The notes under the pieces were generated by a model that saw nothing but the letters and a program-made list of their open reading frames with translations, ran no database searches and had not been told where the DNA came from. Below, piece by piece: positions 48,589 through 62,395 of a stretch of DNA of 64,000 nucleotides. Position numbers and translations under genes: made by a program. This stretch comes from Tetradesmus obliquus (Eukaryota > Chlorophyta > Chlorophyceae > Sphaeropleales > Scenedesmaceae): positions 2,480,001 through 2,544,000 of the forward strand of contig CP126197.1 of the NCBI GenBank assembly GCA_030272155.1, given 5' to 3'. Position 1 is the stretch's first letter. The number at the start of each line of letters is the position of its first letter.

Positions 48589-48879
48589 TTTTTTTTTCTT
48601 TTTTTTTTTATATGCAAGAAAGTTACAAAGGCTGACCTACATAACTGTGCACTTGCTCCACAAAAAGATCCATTGAGAGAGTGAGGCAACCTGTTCCGCA
48701 CTCACCCCACAGGTCTCTTGTACCAAGAGACGCTGTCACACGATTTTTTTTTTCGCTGTCACACGATCATGCAGACAGCCCCGTGCGGGGCAGCCCCGAA
48801 AGGCATCCAGGACCTGACCGAGTGCCCAGACTCCACTAAAATCACAGTCACACAATGACGTCCTGTGACGGATCTTTTT
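48589..48879 (-). mobile_element. LINE family B copy, subtype B3
   Basis: T-run followed by ATATGCAAG, private to this copy; GACGG end. Confidence 0.87.
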
Positions 48880-49499
48880 AGGTCGCTCCGATGACATTTA
48901 ATATTAATAAACAACATAAAACACCTTGTGACAACATTTTAAACATGGTGTCGAAGACCAGGACGGCCAAGTAAGCGCGCCGGGAAAAATTGGCGGCGCA
49001 CGGATGATTTGAAGGCCGCTGCGCTTTGCTTCTCCTTTCGTCCGCAATCATATAAAGGCCTCACATGCATGTGGGTGAAATGTCCGAGCTGAGACGGACG
49101 AGTAGGTATTTTTGGAGGCCCAGCCAAGTTCCAGTGGCGGTGGACCGGCACCCGTGCCAACCTGTTTCCAACAGCCAGGTCGCTCCGATGACATTTAATA
49201 TTAATAAACAACATAAAACACCTTGTGACAACATTTTAAACATGGTATCGAAGACCACATTCCATTCGTCCAGGACGGCCAAGTAAGCGCGCCGGGAAAA
49301 ATTGGCGGCGCACGGACGATTTGAAGGCCGCTGCGCTTTGCTTCTCCTTTCGTCCGCAATCATATAAAGGCCTCACATGCATGTGGGTGAAATGTCCGAG
49401 CTGAGACGGACGAGTAGGTATTTTTGGAGGCCCAGCCAAGTTCCAGTGGCGGTGGACCGGCACCCGTGCCAACCTGTTTCCAACAGCCAGGTCGCTCCG

Positions 49500-49787
49500 T
49501 TTTTTTTTTTTTTTTTTTGGAGCAAGAAAGTCACAAAGGCTGACCTACATAACTGTGCCCTTGCTCCACCAAAAGATCCATTGAGAGAGTGAGGCAACCT
49601 GTTCCGCACTCACCCCACAGGTCTCTTGTACCAAGAGACGCTGTCACACGATTTTTTTTTTCGCTGTCACACGATCATGCAGACAGCCTCGTGCGGGGCA
49701 GCCCCGAAAGGCATCCAGGACCTGACCGAGTGCCCAGACTCCACTAAAATCACAGTCACGCAATGACGTCCTGTGATGGATCTTTTT
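49500..49787 (-). mobile_element. LINE family B copy, subtype B2
   Basis: Pure T-run of 19. From here to 52.7 kb the sequence matches 28.4-31.7 kb at offset 21014 bp. Confidence 0.87.
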
Positions 49788-50095
49788 AGGTCGCTCCGAT
49801 GACATTTAATATTAATAAACAACATAAAACACCTTGTGACAACATTTTAAACATGGTGTCGAAGACCAGGACGGCCAAGTAAGCGCGCCGGGTAAAATTG
49901 GCGGCGCACGGACGATTTGAAGGCCGCTGCGCTTTGCTTCTCCTTTCGTCCGCAATCATATAAAGGCCTCACATGCATGTGGGTGAAATGTCCGAGCTGA
50001 GACGGACGAGTAGGTATTTTTGGAGGCCCAGCCAAGTTCCAGTGGCGGTGGACCGGCACCCGTGCCAACCTGTTTCCAACAGCCAGGTCGCTCCG

Positions 50096-50386
50096 TTTTT
50101 TTTTCTTTTTTTTTTTTTATGCAAGAAAGTTACAAAGGCTGACCTACATAACTGTGCACTTGCTCCACAAAAAGATCCATTGAGAGAGTGAGGCAACCTG
50201 TTCCGCACTCACCCCACAGGTCTCTTGTACCAAGAGACGCTGTCACACGATTTTTTTTTTCGCTGTCACACGATCATGCAGACAGCCCCGTGCGGGGCAG
50301 CCCCGAAAGGCATCCAGGACCTGACCGAGTGCCCAGACTCCACTAAAATCACAGTCACACAATGACGTCCTGTGACGGATCTTTTT
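50096..50386 (-). mobile_element. LINE family B copy, subtype B3
   Basis: Last copy of the 1506-bp series. Confidence 0.87.
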
Positions 50387-52150
50387 AGGTCGCTCCGATG
50401 ACATTTAATATTAATAAACAACATAAAACACCTTGTGACAACATTTTAAACATGGTGTCGAAGACCAGGACGGCCAAGTAAGCGCGCCGGGAAAAATTGG
50501 CGGCGCACGGATGATTTGAAGGCCGCTGCGCTTTGCTTCTCCTTTCGTCCGCAATCATATAAAGGCCTCACATGCATGTGGGTGAAATGTCCGAGCTGAG
50601 ACGGACGAGTAGGTATTTTTGGAGGCCCAGCCAAGTTCCAGTGGCGGTGGACCGGCACCCGTGCCAACCTGTTTCCAACAGCCAGGTCGCTCCGATGACA
50701 TTTAATATTAATAAACAACATAAAACACCTTGTTACAACATCTTAAACATGGTGTCGAAGACCACATTCCATTCGTCCAGGACGGCCAAGTAAGCGCGCC
50801 GGGAAAAATTGGCGGCGCACGGACGATTTGAAGGCCGCTGCGCTTTGCTTCTCCTTTCGTCCGCAATCATATAAAGGCCTCACATGCATGTGGGTGAAAT
50901 GTCCGAGCTGAGACGGACGAGTAGGTATTTTTGGAGGCCCAGCCAAGTTCCAGTGGCGGTGGACCGGCACCCGTGCCAACCTGTTTCCAACAGCCAGGTC
51001 GCTCCGATGACATTTAATATTAATAAACAACATAAAACACCTTGTGACAACATGCTAAACATGGTGTCGAAGACCAGGACGGCCAAGTAAGCGCGCCGGG
51101 AAAAATTGGCGGCGCACGGACGATTTGAAGGCCGCTGCGCTTTGCTTCTCCTTTCGTCCGCAATCATATAAAGGCCTCCCAAGAGACGCGGGCGGCGCAC
51201 CGACGATTTGAAGGCCGCTGCGCTTTGCTTCTCCTTTCGTCCGCAATCATATAAAGGCCTTCAAAAAAAAAATCATATAAAGGCCTCACATGCATGTGGG
51301 TGAAATGTCCGAGCTGAGACAGACGAGTAGGTATTTTTGGAGGCCCAGCCAAGTTCCAGTGGCGGTGGACCGGCACCCGTGCCAACCTGTTTCCAACAGC
51401 CAGGTCGCTCCGATGACATTTAATATTAATAAACAACATAAAACACCTTGTTACAACATCTTAAACATGGTGTCGAAGACCACATTCCATTCGTCCAGGA
51501 CGGCCAAGTAAGCGCGCCGGGTAAAATTGGCGGCGCACGAACGATTTGAAGGCCGCTGCGCTTTGCTTCTCCTTTCGTCCGCAATCATATAAAGGCCTCA
51601 CATGCATGTGGGTGAAATGTCCGAGCTGAGACGGACGAGTAGGTATTTTTGGAGGCCCAGCCAAGTTCCAGTGGCGGTGGACCGGCACCCGTGCCAACCT
51701 GTTTCCAACAGCCAGGTCGCTCCGATGACATTTTTTTTTTGAAGCAAGAAAGTTACAAGGGTGACATTTAATATTAATAAACTACATAAAACACCTTGTA
51801 ACAACATTTTAAACATGGTGTCGAAGACCACATTCCATTCGTCCAGGACGGCCAAGTAAGCGCGCCGGGAAAAATTGGCGGCGCACGGACGATTTGAAGG
51901 CCGCTGCGCTTTGCTTCTCCTTTCGTCCGCAATCATATAAAGGCCTCACATGCATGTGGGTGAAATGTCCGAGCTGAGACAGACGAGTAGGTATTTTTGG
52001 AGGCCCAGCCAAGTTCCAGTGGCGGTGGACCGGCACCCGTGCCAACCTGTTTCCAACAGCCAGGTCGCTCCGATGACATTAATATTAATATTAATAACTA
52101 CATAAAACACCTTGTTAAAACATCTTAAACATGGTGTCGAAGACCACACT

Positions 52151-52604
52151 GAATAGACAGGTGGCGATTGTCTGTGTCGACAATCAGTCACCTATAAATA
52201 GGCGTCTTGTGTGTGTGTGTGTCGTAATGCTGCCTGTTAGGTGCAGCTTTTAAAGGTGTGCAAGTCACCATGCATTGATAGCTGACAGCTACACTATGGA
52301 CAGCTTTTGTTTCAAGGGCCAGTCACGGTCTGTCACACATCACAGGACGTCATTGCGTAACTGTGATTTTAGTGGAGTCTGGGCACTCGGTCAGGTCCTG
52401 GATGCCTTTCGGGGCTGCCCCGCACGGGGCTGTCTGCATGATCGTGTGACAGCGTCTCTTGGTACAAGAGACCTGTGGGGTGAGTGCGGAACAGGTTGCC
52501 TCACTCTCTCAATGGATCTTTTTGTGGAGCAAGTGCAAAGTTATGTAGGTCAGCCCTTGTAACTTTCTTGCTTCACAAAAAAAAAAAAAAAAAAAAAAAA
52601 AAAA
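52151..52604 (+). mobile_element. LINE tail insertion, family S
   Basis: Left flank GACCACACT, right flank GACCTCACT, with one change in the right copy. A-run begins TTCACAAAA. Followed after one partial monomer by a B3 copy. Confidence 0.91.
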
Positions 52605-52851
52605 GACCTCACTCCATTCGTCCAGGACGGCCAAGTAAGCGCGCCGGGAAAAATTGGCGGCGCACGGACGATTTGAAGGCCGCTGCGCTTTGCTTCTCCT
52701 TTCGTCCGCAATCATATAAAGGCCTCACATGCGTGTGGGTGAAATGTCCGAGCTGAGACGGACGAGTAGGTATTTTTGGAGGCCCAGCCAAGTTCCAGTG
52801 GCGGTGGACCGGCACCCGTGCCAACCTGTTTCCAACAGCCAGGTCGCTCCG

Positions 52852-53142
52852 TTTTTTTTTCTTTTTTTTTTTTTATGCAAGAAAGTTACAAAGGCTGACC
52901 TACATAACTGTGCACTTGCTCCACAAAAAGATCCATTGAGAGAGTGAGGCAACCTGTTCCGCACTCACCCCACAGGTCTCTTGTACCAAGAGACGCTGTC
53001 ACACGATTTTTTTTTTCGCTGTCACACGATCATGCAGACAGCCCCGTGCGGGGCAGCCCTGAAAGGCATCCAGGACCTGACCGAGTGCCCAGACTCCACT
53101 AAAATCACAGTCACACAATGACGTCCTGTGACGGATCTTTTT
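52852..53142 (-). mobile_element. LINE family B copy, subtype B3
   Basis: One private change (CAGCCCTGAAAGG). Not preceded by a B2 copy; its left neighbour is the family S LINE. Confidence 0.87.
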
Positions 53143-56100
53143 AGGTCGCTCCGATGACATTTAATATTAATAAACAACATAAAACACCTTGTGACAACAT
53201 TTTAAACATGGTGTCGAAGACCAGGACGGCCAAGTAAGCGCGCCGGGAAAAATTGGCGGCGCACGGATGATTTGAAGGCCGCTGCGCTTTGCTTCTCCTT
53301 TCGTCCGCAATCATATAAAGGCCTCACATGCATGTGGGTGAAATGTCCGAGCTGAGACGGACGAGTAGGTATTTTTGGAGGCCCAGCCAAGTTCCAGTGG
53401 CGGTGGACCGGCACCCGTGCCAACCTGTTTCCAACAGCCAGGTCGCTCCGATGACATTTAATATTAATAAACAACATAAAACACCTTGTTACAACATCTT
53501 AAACATGGTGTCGAAGACCACATTCCATTCGTCCAGGACGGCCAAGTAAGCGCGCCGGGAAAAATTGGCGGCGCACGGACGATTTGAAGGCCGCTGCGCT
53601 TTGCTTCTCCTTTCGTCCGCAATCATATAAAGGCCTCACATGCATGTGGGTGAAATGTCCGAGCTGAGACGGACGAGTAGGTATTTTTGGAGGCCCAGCC
53701 AAGTTCCAGTGGCGGTGGACCGGCACCCGTGCCAACCTGTTTCCAACAGCCAGGTCGCTCCGATGACATTTAATATTAATAAACAACATAAAACACCTTG
53801 TGACAACATGCTAAACATGGTGTCGAAGACCAGGACGGCCAAGTAAGCGCGCCGGGAAAAATTGGCGGCGCACGGACGATTTGAAGGCCGCTGCGCTTTG
53901 CTTCTCCTTTCGTCCGCAATCATATAAAGGCCTCCCAAGAGACGCGGGCGGCGCACCGACGATTTGAAGGCCGCTGCGCTTTGCTTCTCCTTTCGTCCGC
54001 AATCATATAAAGGCCTTCAAAAAAAAAATCATATAAAGGCCTCACATGCATGTGGGTGAAATGTCCGAGCTGAGACAGACGAGTAGGTATTTTTGAAGGC
54101 CCAGCCAAGTTCCAGTGGCGGTGGACCGGCACCCGTGCCAACCTGTTTCCAACAGCCAGGTCGCTCCGATGACATTTAATATTAATAAACAACATAAAAC
54201 ACCTTGTTACAACATCTTAAACATGGTGTCGAAGACCACATTCCATTCGTCCAGGACGGCCAAGTAAGCGCGCCGGGTAAAATTGGCGGCGCACGAACGA
54301 TTTGAAGGCCGCTGCGCTTTGCTTCTCCTTTCGTCCGCAATCATATAAAGGCCTCACATGCATGTGGGTGAAATGTCCGAGCTGAGACGGACGAGTAGGT
54401 ATTTTTGGAGGCCCAGCCAAGTTCCAGTGGCGGTGGACCGGCACCCGTGCCAACCTGTTTCCAACAGCCAGGTCGCTCCGATGACATTTTTTTTTTGAAG
54501 CAAGAAAGTTACAAGGGTGACATTTAATATTAATAAACTACATAAAACACCTTGTAACAACATTTTAAACATGGTGTCGAAGACCACATTCCATTCGTCC
54601 AGGACGGCCAAGTAAGCGCGCCGGGAAAAATTGGCGGCGCACGGACGATTTGAAGGCCGCTGCGCTTTGCTTCTCCTTTCGTCCGCAATCATATAAAGGC
54701 CTCACATGCATGTGGGTGAAATGTCCGAGCTGAGACAGACGAGTAGGTATTTTTGGAGGCCCAGCCAAGTTCCAGTGGCGGTGGACCGGCACCCGTGCCA
54801 ACCTGTTTCCAACAGCCAGGTCGCTCCGATGACATTTTTTTTTTGAAGCAAGAAAGTTACAAGGGTGACATTTAATATTAATAAACTACATAAAACACCT
54901 TGTTACAACATTTTAAACATGGTGTCGAAGACCACATTCCATTCGTCCAGGACGGCCAAGTAAGCGCGCCGGGAAAAATTGGCGGCGCACGGACGATTTG
55001 AAGGCCGCTGCGCTTTGCTTCTCCTTTCGTCCGCAATCATATAAAGGCCTTCAAAAATAAATAAAAAATAAATCATATAAAGGCCTCACATGCATGTGGG
55101 TGAAATGTCCGAGCTGAGACGGACGAGTAGGTATTTTTGGAGGCCCAGCCAAGTTCCAGTGGCGGTGGACCGGCACCCGTGCCAACCTGTTTCCAACAGC
55201 CAGGTCGCTCCGATGACATTTAATATTAATAAACAACATAAAACACCTTGTGACAACATTTTAAACATGGTATCGAAGACCACATTCCATTCGTCCAGGA
55301 CGGCCAAGTAAGCGCGCCGGGAAAAATTGGCGGCGCACGGACGATTTGAAGGCCGCTGCGCTTTGCTTCTCCTTTCGTCCGCAATCATATAAAGGCCTCA
55401 CATGCATGTGGGTGAAATGTTCGAGCTGAGACGGACGAGTAGGTATTTTTGGAGGCCCAGCCAAGTTCCAGTGGCGGTGGACCGGCACCCGTGCCAACCT
55501 GTTTCCAACAGCCAGGTCGCTCCGATGACATTTTTTTTTTGAAGCAAGAAAGTTACAAGGGTGACATTTAATATTAATAAACTACATAAAACACCTTGTA
55601 ACAACATTTTAAACATGGTGTCGAAGACCACATTCCATTCGTCCAGGACGGCCAAGTAAGCGCGCCGGGAAAAATTGGCGGCGCACGGACGATTTGAAGG
55701 CCGCTGCGCTTTGCTTCTCCTTTCGTCCGCAATCATATAAAGGCCTCACATGCATGTGGGTGAAATGTCCGAGCTGAGACAGACGAGTAGGTATTTTTGG
55801 AGGCCCAGCCAAGTTCCAGTGGCGGTGGACCGGCACCCGTGCCAACCTGTTTCCAACAGCCAGGTCGCTCCGATGACATTTTTTTTTTGAAGCAAGAAAG
55901 TTACAAGGGTGACATTTAATATTAATAAACTACATAAAACACCTTGTTACAACATTTTAAACATGGTGTCGAAGACCACATTCCATTCGTCCAGGACGGC
56001 CAAGTAAGCGCGCCGGGAAAAATTGGCGGCGCACGGACGATTTGAAGGCCGCTGCGCTTTGCTTCTCCTTTCGTCCGCAATCATATAAAGGCCTTCAAAA

Positions 56101-57603
56101 ATAAATAAAAAATAAATCATATAAAGGCCTCACATGCATGTGGGTGAAATGTCCGAGCTGAGACGGACGAGTAGGTATTTTTGGAGGCCCAGCCAAGTTC
56201 CAGTGGCGGTGGACCGGCACCCGTGCCAACCTGTTTCCAACAGCCAGGTCGCTCCGATGACATTTAATATTAATAAACAACATAAAACACCTTGTGACAA
56301 CATTTTAAACATGGTATCGAAGACCACATTCCATTCGTCCAGGACGGCCAAGTAAGCGCGCCGGGAAAAATTGGCGGCGCACGGACGATTTGAAGGCCGC
56401 TGCGCTTTGCTTCTCCTTTCGTCCGCAATCATATAAAGGCCTCACATGCATGTGGGTGAAATGTTCGAGCTGAGACGGACGAGTAGGTATTTTTGGAGGC
56501 CCAGCCAAGTTCCAGTGGCGGTGGACCGGCACCCGTGCCAACCTGTTTCCAACAGCCAGGTCGCTCCGATGACATTTAATATTAATAAACAACATAAAAC
56601 ACCTTGTTACAACATTTTAAACATGGTGTCGAAGACCAGGACGGCCAAGTAAGCGCGCCGGGAAAAATTGGCGGCGCACGGACGATTTGAAGGCCGCTGC
56701 GCTTTGCTTCTCCTTTCGTCCGCAATCATATAAAGGCCTCACATGCATGTGGGTGAAATGTCCGAGCTGAGACGGACGAGTAGGTATTTTTGGAGGCCCA
56801 GCCAAGTTCCAGTGGCGGTGGACCGGCACCCGTGCCAACCTGTTTCCAACAGCCAGGTCGCTCCGATGACATTTAATATTAATAAACAACATAAAACACC
56901 TTGTTACAACATCTTAAACATGGTGTCGAAGACCACATTCCATTCGTCCAGGACGGCCAAGTAAGCGCGCCGGGTAAAATTGGCGGCGCACGAACGATTT
57001 GAAGGCCGCTGCGCTTTGCTTCTCCTTTCGTCCGCAATCATATAAAGGCCTCACATGCATGTGGGTGAAATGTCCGAGCTGAGACGGACGAGTAGGTATT
57101 TTTGGAGGCCCAGCCAAGTTCCAGTGGCGGTGGACCGGCACCCGTGCCAACCTGTTTCCAACAGCCAGGTCGCTCCGATGACATTTTTTTTTTGAAGCAA
57201 GAAAGTTACAAGGGTGACATTTAATATTAATAAACTACATAAAACACCTTGTTACAACATTTTAAACATGGTGTCGAAGACCACATTCCATTCGTCCAGG
57301 ACGGCCAAGTAAGCGCGCCGGGAAAAATTGGCGGCGCACGGACGATTTGAAGGCCGCTGCGCTTTGCTTCTCCTTTCGTCCGCAATCATATAAAGGCCTC
57401 ACATGCATGTGGGTGAAATGTCCGAGCTGAGACAGACGAGTAGGTATTTTTGGAGGCCCAGCCAAGTTCCAGTGGCGGTGGACCGGCACCCGTGCCAACC
57501 TGTTTCCAACAGCCAGGTCGCTCCGATGACATTAATATTAATATTAATAACTACATAAAACACCTTGTTAAAACATCTTAAACATGGTGTCGAAGACCAC
57601 ACT
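53143..57603 (+). repeat. Satellite block rich in 21-bp LINE stubs
   Basis: Five of the eleven 21-bp stub insertions lie here (54497, 54845, 55541, 55889, 57194). 54.36-55.40 kb recurs at 55.40-56.44 kb, a 1044-bp tandem duplication, including the TTCAAAAATAAAT insertion. Two monomers have GAAATGTTCGAGC. Confidence 0.85.
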
Positions 57604-58054
57604 GAATAGACAGGTGGCGATTGTCTGTGTCGACAATCAGTCACCTATAAATAGGCGTCTTGTGTGTGTGTGTGTCGTAATGCTGCCTGTTAGGTGCAGC
57701 TTTTAAAGGTGTGCAAGTCACCATGCATTGATAGCTGACAGCTACACTATGGACAGCTTTTGTTTCAAGGGCCAGTCACGGTCTGTCACACATCACAGGA
57801 CGTCATTGCGTAACTGTGATTTTAGTGGAGTCTGGGCACTCGGTCAGGTCCTGGATGCCTTTCGGGGCTGCCCCGCACGGGGCTGTCTGCATGATCGTGT
57901 GACAGCGTCTCTTGGTACAAGAGACCTGTGGGGTGAGTGCGGAACAGGTTGCCTCACTCTCTCAATGGATCTTTTTGTGGAGCAAGTGCAAAGTTATGTA
58001 GGTCAGCCCTTGTAACTTTCTTGCTTCAAAAAAAAAAAAAAAAAAAAAAAAAAA
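57604..58054 (+). mobile_element. LINE tail insertion, family S
   Basis: GACCACACT flanks. Region 57.6-59.8 kb matches 31.1-33.3 kb at offset about 26467 bp, so this copy and 31138 are nearest relatives. Confidence 0.91.
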
Positions 58055-59867
58055 GACCACACTCCATTCGTCCAGGACGGCCAAGTAAGCGCGCCGGGAA
58101 AAATTGGCGGCGCACGGACGATTTGAAGGCCGCTGCGCTTTGCTTCTCCTTTCGTCCGCAATCATATAAAGGCCTCACATGCGTGTGGGTGTAATGTCCG
58201 AGCTGAGACGGACGAGTAGGTATTTTTGGAGGCCCAGCCAAATTCCAGTGGCGGTGGACCGGCACCCGTGCCAACCTGTTTCCAACAGCCAGGTCGCTCC
58301 GATGACATTTAATATTAATAAACAACATAAAACACCTTGTGACAACATTTTAAACATGGTGTCGAAGACCAGGACGGCCAAGTAAGCGCGCCGGGAAAAA
58401 TTGGCGGCGCATGGACGATTTGAAGGCCGCTGCGCTTTGCTTCTCCTTTCGTCCGCAATCATATAAAGGCCTTCAAAAATAAATAAAAAATAAATCATAT
58501 AAAGGCCTCACATGCATGTGGGTGAAATGTCCGAGCTGAGACGGACGAGTAGGTATTTTTGGAGGCCCAGCCAAGTTCCAGTGGCGGTGGACCGGCACCC
58601 GTGCCAACCTGTTTCCAACAGCCAGGTCGCTCCGATGACATTTAATATTAATAAACAACATAAAACACCTTGTTACAACATCTTAAACATGGTATCGAAG
58701 ACCACATTCCATTCGTCCAGGACGGCCAAGTAAGCGCGCCGGGAAAAATTGGCGGCGCACGGACGATTTGAAGGCCGCTGCGCTTTGCTTCTCCTTTCGT
58801 CCGCAATCATATAAAGGCCTCACATGCATGTGGGTGAAATGTCCGAGCTGAGACGGACGAGTAGGTATTTTTGGAGGCCCAGCCAAGTTCCAGTGGCGGT
58901 GGACCGGCACCCGTGCCAACCTGTTTCCAACAGCCAGGTCGCTCCGATGACATTTAATATTAATAAACAACATAAAACACCTTGTTACAACATTTTAAAC
59001 ATGGTGTCGAAGACCAGGACGGCCAAGTAAGCGCGCCGGGAAAAATTGGCGGCGCACGGACGATTTGAAGGCCGCTGCGCTTTGCTTCTCCTTTCGTCCG
59101 CAATCATATAAAGGCCTCACATGCATGTGGGTGAAATGTCCGAGCTGAGACGGACGAGTAGGTATTTTTGGAGGCCCAGCCAAGTTCCAGTGGCGGTGGA
59201 CCGGCACCCGTGCCAACCTGTTTCCAACAGCCAGGTCGCTCCGATGACATTTAATATTAATAAACTACATAAAACACCTTGTTACAACATTTTAAACATG
59301 GTGTCGAAGACCACATTCCATTCGTCCAGGACGGCCAAGTAAGCGCGCCGGGAAAAATTGGCGGCGCACGGACGATTTGAAGGCCGCTGCGCTTTGTTTC
59401 TCCTTTCGTCCGCAATCATATAAAGGCCTCACATGCGTGTGGGTGAAATGTCCGAGCTGAGACGGACGAGTAGGTATTTTTGGAGGCCCAGCCAAGTTCC
59501 AGTGGCAGTGGACCGGCACCCGTGCCAACCTGTTTCCAACAGCCAGGTCGCTCCGATGACATTTAATATTAATAAACTACATAAAACACCTTGTTAAAAC
59601 ATCTTAAACATGGTGTCGAAGACCACATTCCATTCGTCCAGGACGGCCAAGTAAGCGCGCCGGGAAAAATTGGCGGCGCACGGACGATTTGAAGGCCGCT
59701 GCGCTTTGCTTCTCCTTTCGTCCGCAATCATATAAAGGCCTCACATGCATGTGGGTGAAATGTCCGAGCTGAGACGGACGAGTAGGTATTTTTGGAGGCC
59801 CAGCCAAGTTCCAGTGGCGGTGGACCGGCACCCGTGCCAACCTGTTTCCAACAGCCAGGTCGCTCCA
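58055..59867 (+). repeat. Satellite block matching 31.6-33.3 kb
   Basis: Same order of monomer variants (CCAAATTCC, the TTCAAAAATAAAT insertion, then the GCGTGTGG/GGCAGTGG dimer). Differs by one GTGTAATG monomer near 58190. Confidence 0.82.
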
Positions 59868-60155
59868 TTGTTTTTTTTTTTTTTTTGGAGCAAGAAAGTC
59901 ACAAAGGCTGACCTACATAACTGTGCCCTTGCTCCACCAAAAGATCCATTGAGAGAGTGAGGCAACCTGTTCCGCACTCACCCCACAGGTCTCTTGTACC
60001 AAGAGACGCTGTCACACGATTTTTTTTTTCGCTGTCACACGATCATGCAGACAGCCTCGTGCGGGGCAGCCCCGAAAGGCATCCAGGACCTGACCGAGTG
60101 CCCAGACTCCACTAAAATCACAGTCACGCAATGACGTCCTGTGATGGATCTTTTT
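59868..60155 (-). mobile_element. LINE family B copy, subtype B2
   Basis: Left junction CGCTCCATTG, a variant of the CCGTTG junction at 34023 and 39968. Confidence 0.86.
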
Positions 60156-60463
60156 AGGTCGCTCCGATGACATTTAATATTAATAAACAACATAAAACAC
60201 CTTGTGACAACATTTTAAACATGGTGTCGAAGACCAGGACGGCCAAGTAAGCGCGCCGGGTAAAATTGGCGGCGCACGGACGATTTGAAGGCCGCTGCGC
60301 TTTGCTTCTCCTTTCGTCCGCAATCATATAAAGGCCTCACATGCATGTGGGTGAAATGTCCGAGCTGAGACGGACGAGTAGGTATTTTTGGAGGCCCAGC
60401 CAAGTTCCAGTGGCGGTGGACCGGCACCCGTGCCAACCTGTTTCCAACAGCCAGGTCGCTCCG

Positions 60464-60752
60464 TTTTTTTTTCTTTTTTTTTTTATGCAAGAAAGTTACA
60501 AAGGCTGACCTACATAACTGTGCACTTGCTCCACAAAAAGATCCATTGAGAGAGTGAGGCAACCTGTTCCGCACTCACCCCACAGGTCTCTTGTACCAAG
60601 AGACGCTGTCACACGATTTTTTTTTTCGCTGTCACACGATCATGCAGACAGCCCCGTGCGGGGCAGCCCCGAAAGGCATCCAGGACCTGACCGAGTGCCC
60701 AGACTCCACTAAAATCACAGTCACGCAATGACGTCCTGTGATGGATCTTTTT
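60464..60752 (-). mobile_element. LINE family B copy, B3/B1 recombinant
   Basis: B3 tail with CACGCAATG and GATGG. Last family B copy of the window. Confidence 0.86.
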
Positions 60753-61134
60753 AGGTCGCTCCGATGACATTTAATATTAATAAACAACATAAAACACCTT
60801 GTGACAACATTTTAAACATGGTGTCGAAGACCAGGACGGCCAAGTAAGCGCGCCGGGAAAAATTGGCGGCGCACGGACGATTTGAAGGCCGCTGCGCTTT
60901 GCTTCTCCTTTCGTCCGCAATCATATAAAGGCCTCACATGCATGTGGGTGAAATGTCCGAGCTGAGACGGACGAGTAGGTATTTTTGGAGGCCCAGCCAA
61001 GTTCCAGTGGCGGTGGACCGGCACCCGTGCCAACCTGTTTCCAACAGCCAGGTCGCTCCGATGACATTTAATATTAATAAACAACATAAAACACCTTGTT
61101 ACAACATCTTAAACATGGTGTCGAAGACCACATT

Positions 61135-62188
61135 TTTTTTTTTTTTTTTTTTTTTTGAAGCAAGAAAGTTACAAGGGCTGACCTACATAACTGTGCACTT
61201 GCTCCACAAAAAGATCCATTGAGAGAGTGAGGCAACCTGTTCCGCACTCACCCCACAGGTCTCTTGTACCAAGAGACGCTGTCACACGATCATGCAGACA
61301 GCCCCGTGCGGGGCAGCCCCGAAAGGCATCCAGGACCTGACCGAGTGCCCAGACTCCACTAAAATCACAGTCACGCAATGACGTCCTGTGATGTGTGACA
61401 GACCGTGACTGGCCCTTGAAACAAAAGCTGTCCATATTGTAGCTGTCAGCTATCAATGCATGGTGACTTGCACACCTCTAAAAGCTGCACCTTACAGGCA
61501 GCATTACGACACACACACAAGACGCCTATTTATAGGTGACTGATTGTCGACACAGACAATCGCCACCTGTCTATTCATAGACTCTCCACTTCATGCAAAG
61601 CACATCCTGCTATTGACCGAACATACCCCTATGAGACATGTGGCAATATGTAAAAAAAATGACACCAACACAGACACACATATACACACACGCAAACTTA
61701 TCAGCACATGCCTGCGCACATAATCATACTCTGCTACCCACGCGCATGCATACATAACGTAACCCAGCCATCAACTTAGCCTTTGCCATTCTATTTTGCA
61801 ACACATCACAACGAGGAACGACAACCACTACTCCAACGAATGCATTGCATATCCTGCCCGAGCCGTCAAAACAGACCACCACGCCACCTATACCCGTGCC
61901 CAACCCATCACTCACATGCCAGCCGTGCCGGCCCGAATCTTGATGCGACCATCGGTGCCCACCCTATACAGTGCTCCCCACTTCTGCCAAAAGTCAACAA
62001 GTTTGATCTCAGGCGACCTTCCTTGCAGCCATGCAAACGGTATCCCACAACCCAACCTAACATCTACTTCCACCCTATCCCATTCCCTCTGAATTTGCTG
62101 CCGTAGCTCTGCCAGAAACCTGCACGCCACAGCCTTAGCAGCGTATGAAGAGCTGCCCGGCTCGCCAGCTGCAAACCGTTGGCTGCCC

Positions 62189-62225
<37 letters not shown>

Positions 62226-62395
62226 TGTTGTCCTCCGCACCGCTGTTGCTGTGGCTCTGCGATTGCAAACTGCTGCCTGCATTGCGGCTGCTGCCGCCCT
62301 CGCTACCACCCGCACTGGCCACAGTCACGCCAGCCCTGCTGCTGCTGCAGCGCACCACCCAAATGGATTCCAGCAGCAGCAGACGCAGCTGCGTC
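61135..62395 (-). mobile_element. LINE, family T, 1.26 kb
   Basis: Same TSD and truncation point as 35291, but without the CCG insertion and with TCCATATTG for TCCATAGTG. It split from the other two before they duplicated. Confidence 0.92.
61912..62395 (-). pseudogene. LINE ORF2 C-terminal fragment, about 160 codons
   Basis: Same extent as the fragments at 36073 and 42017. Confidence 0.8.

Larger units (their letters stand above)
43345..50386. repeat. 1506-bp higher-order repeat block
   Basis: Unit: B2 copy, monomer, B3 copy, monomer (CACGGATG type), monomer (TGGTATCG type), monomer. B2 copies at 43784, 45290 and 46796 are 1506 bp apart; after an irregular stretch of 599-bp steps (47.1-48.6 kb) the 1506/1507-bp spacing resumes (48340 to 49847, 48589 to 50096). 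Roughly four units. Confidence 0.87.
49969..54835. repeat. 2756-bp tandem duplication (second unit shorter)
   Basis: 49.97-52.08 kb recurs at 52.73-54.83 kb with offset 2756 bp, covering the B3 copy, the truncated piece, the TTC-A insertion and the 21-bp stub. The family S LINE at 52151 ends unit one; at the matching place in unit two a 21-bp stub junction is found instead. Confidence 0.84.
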
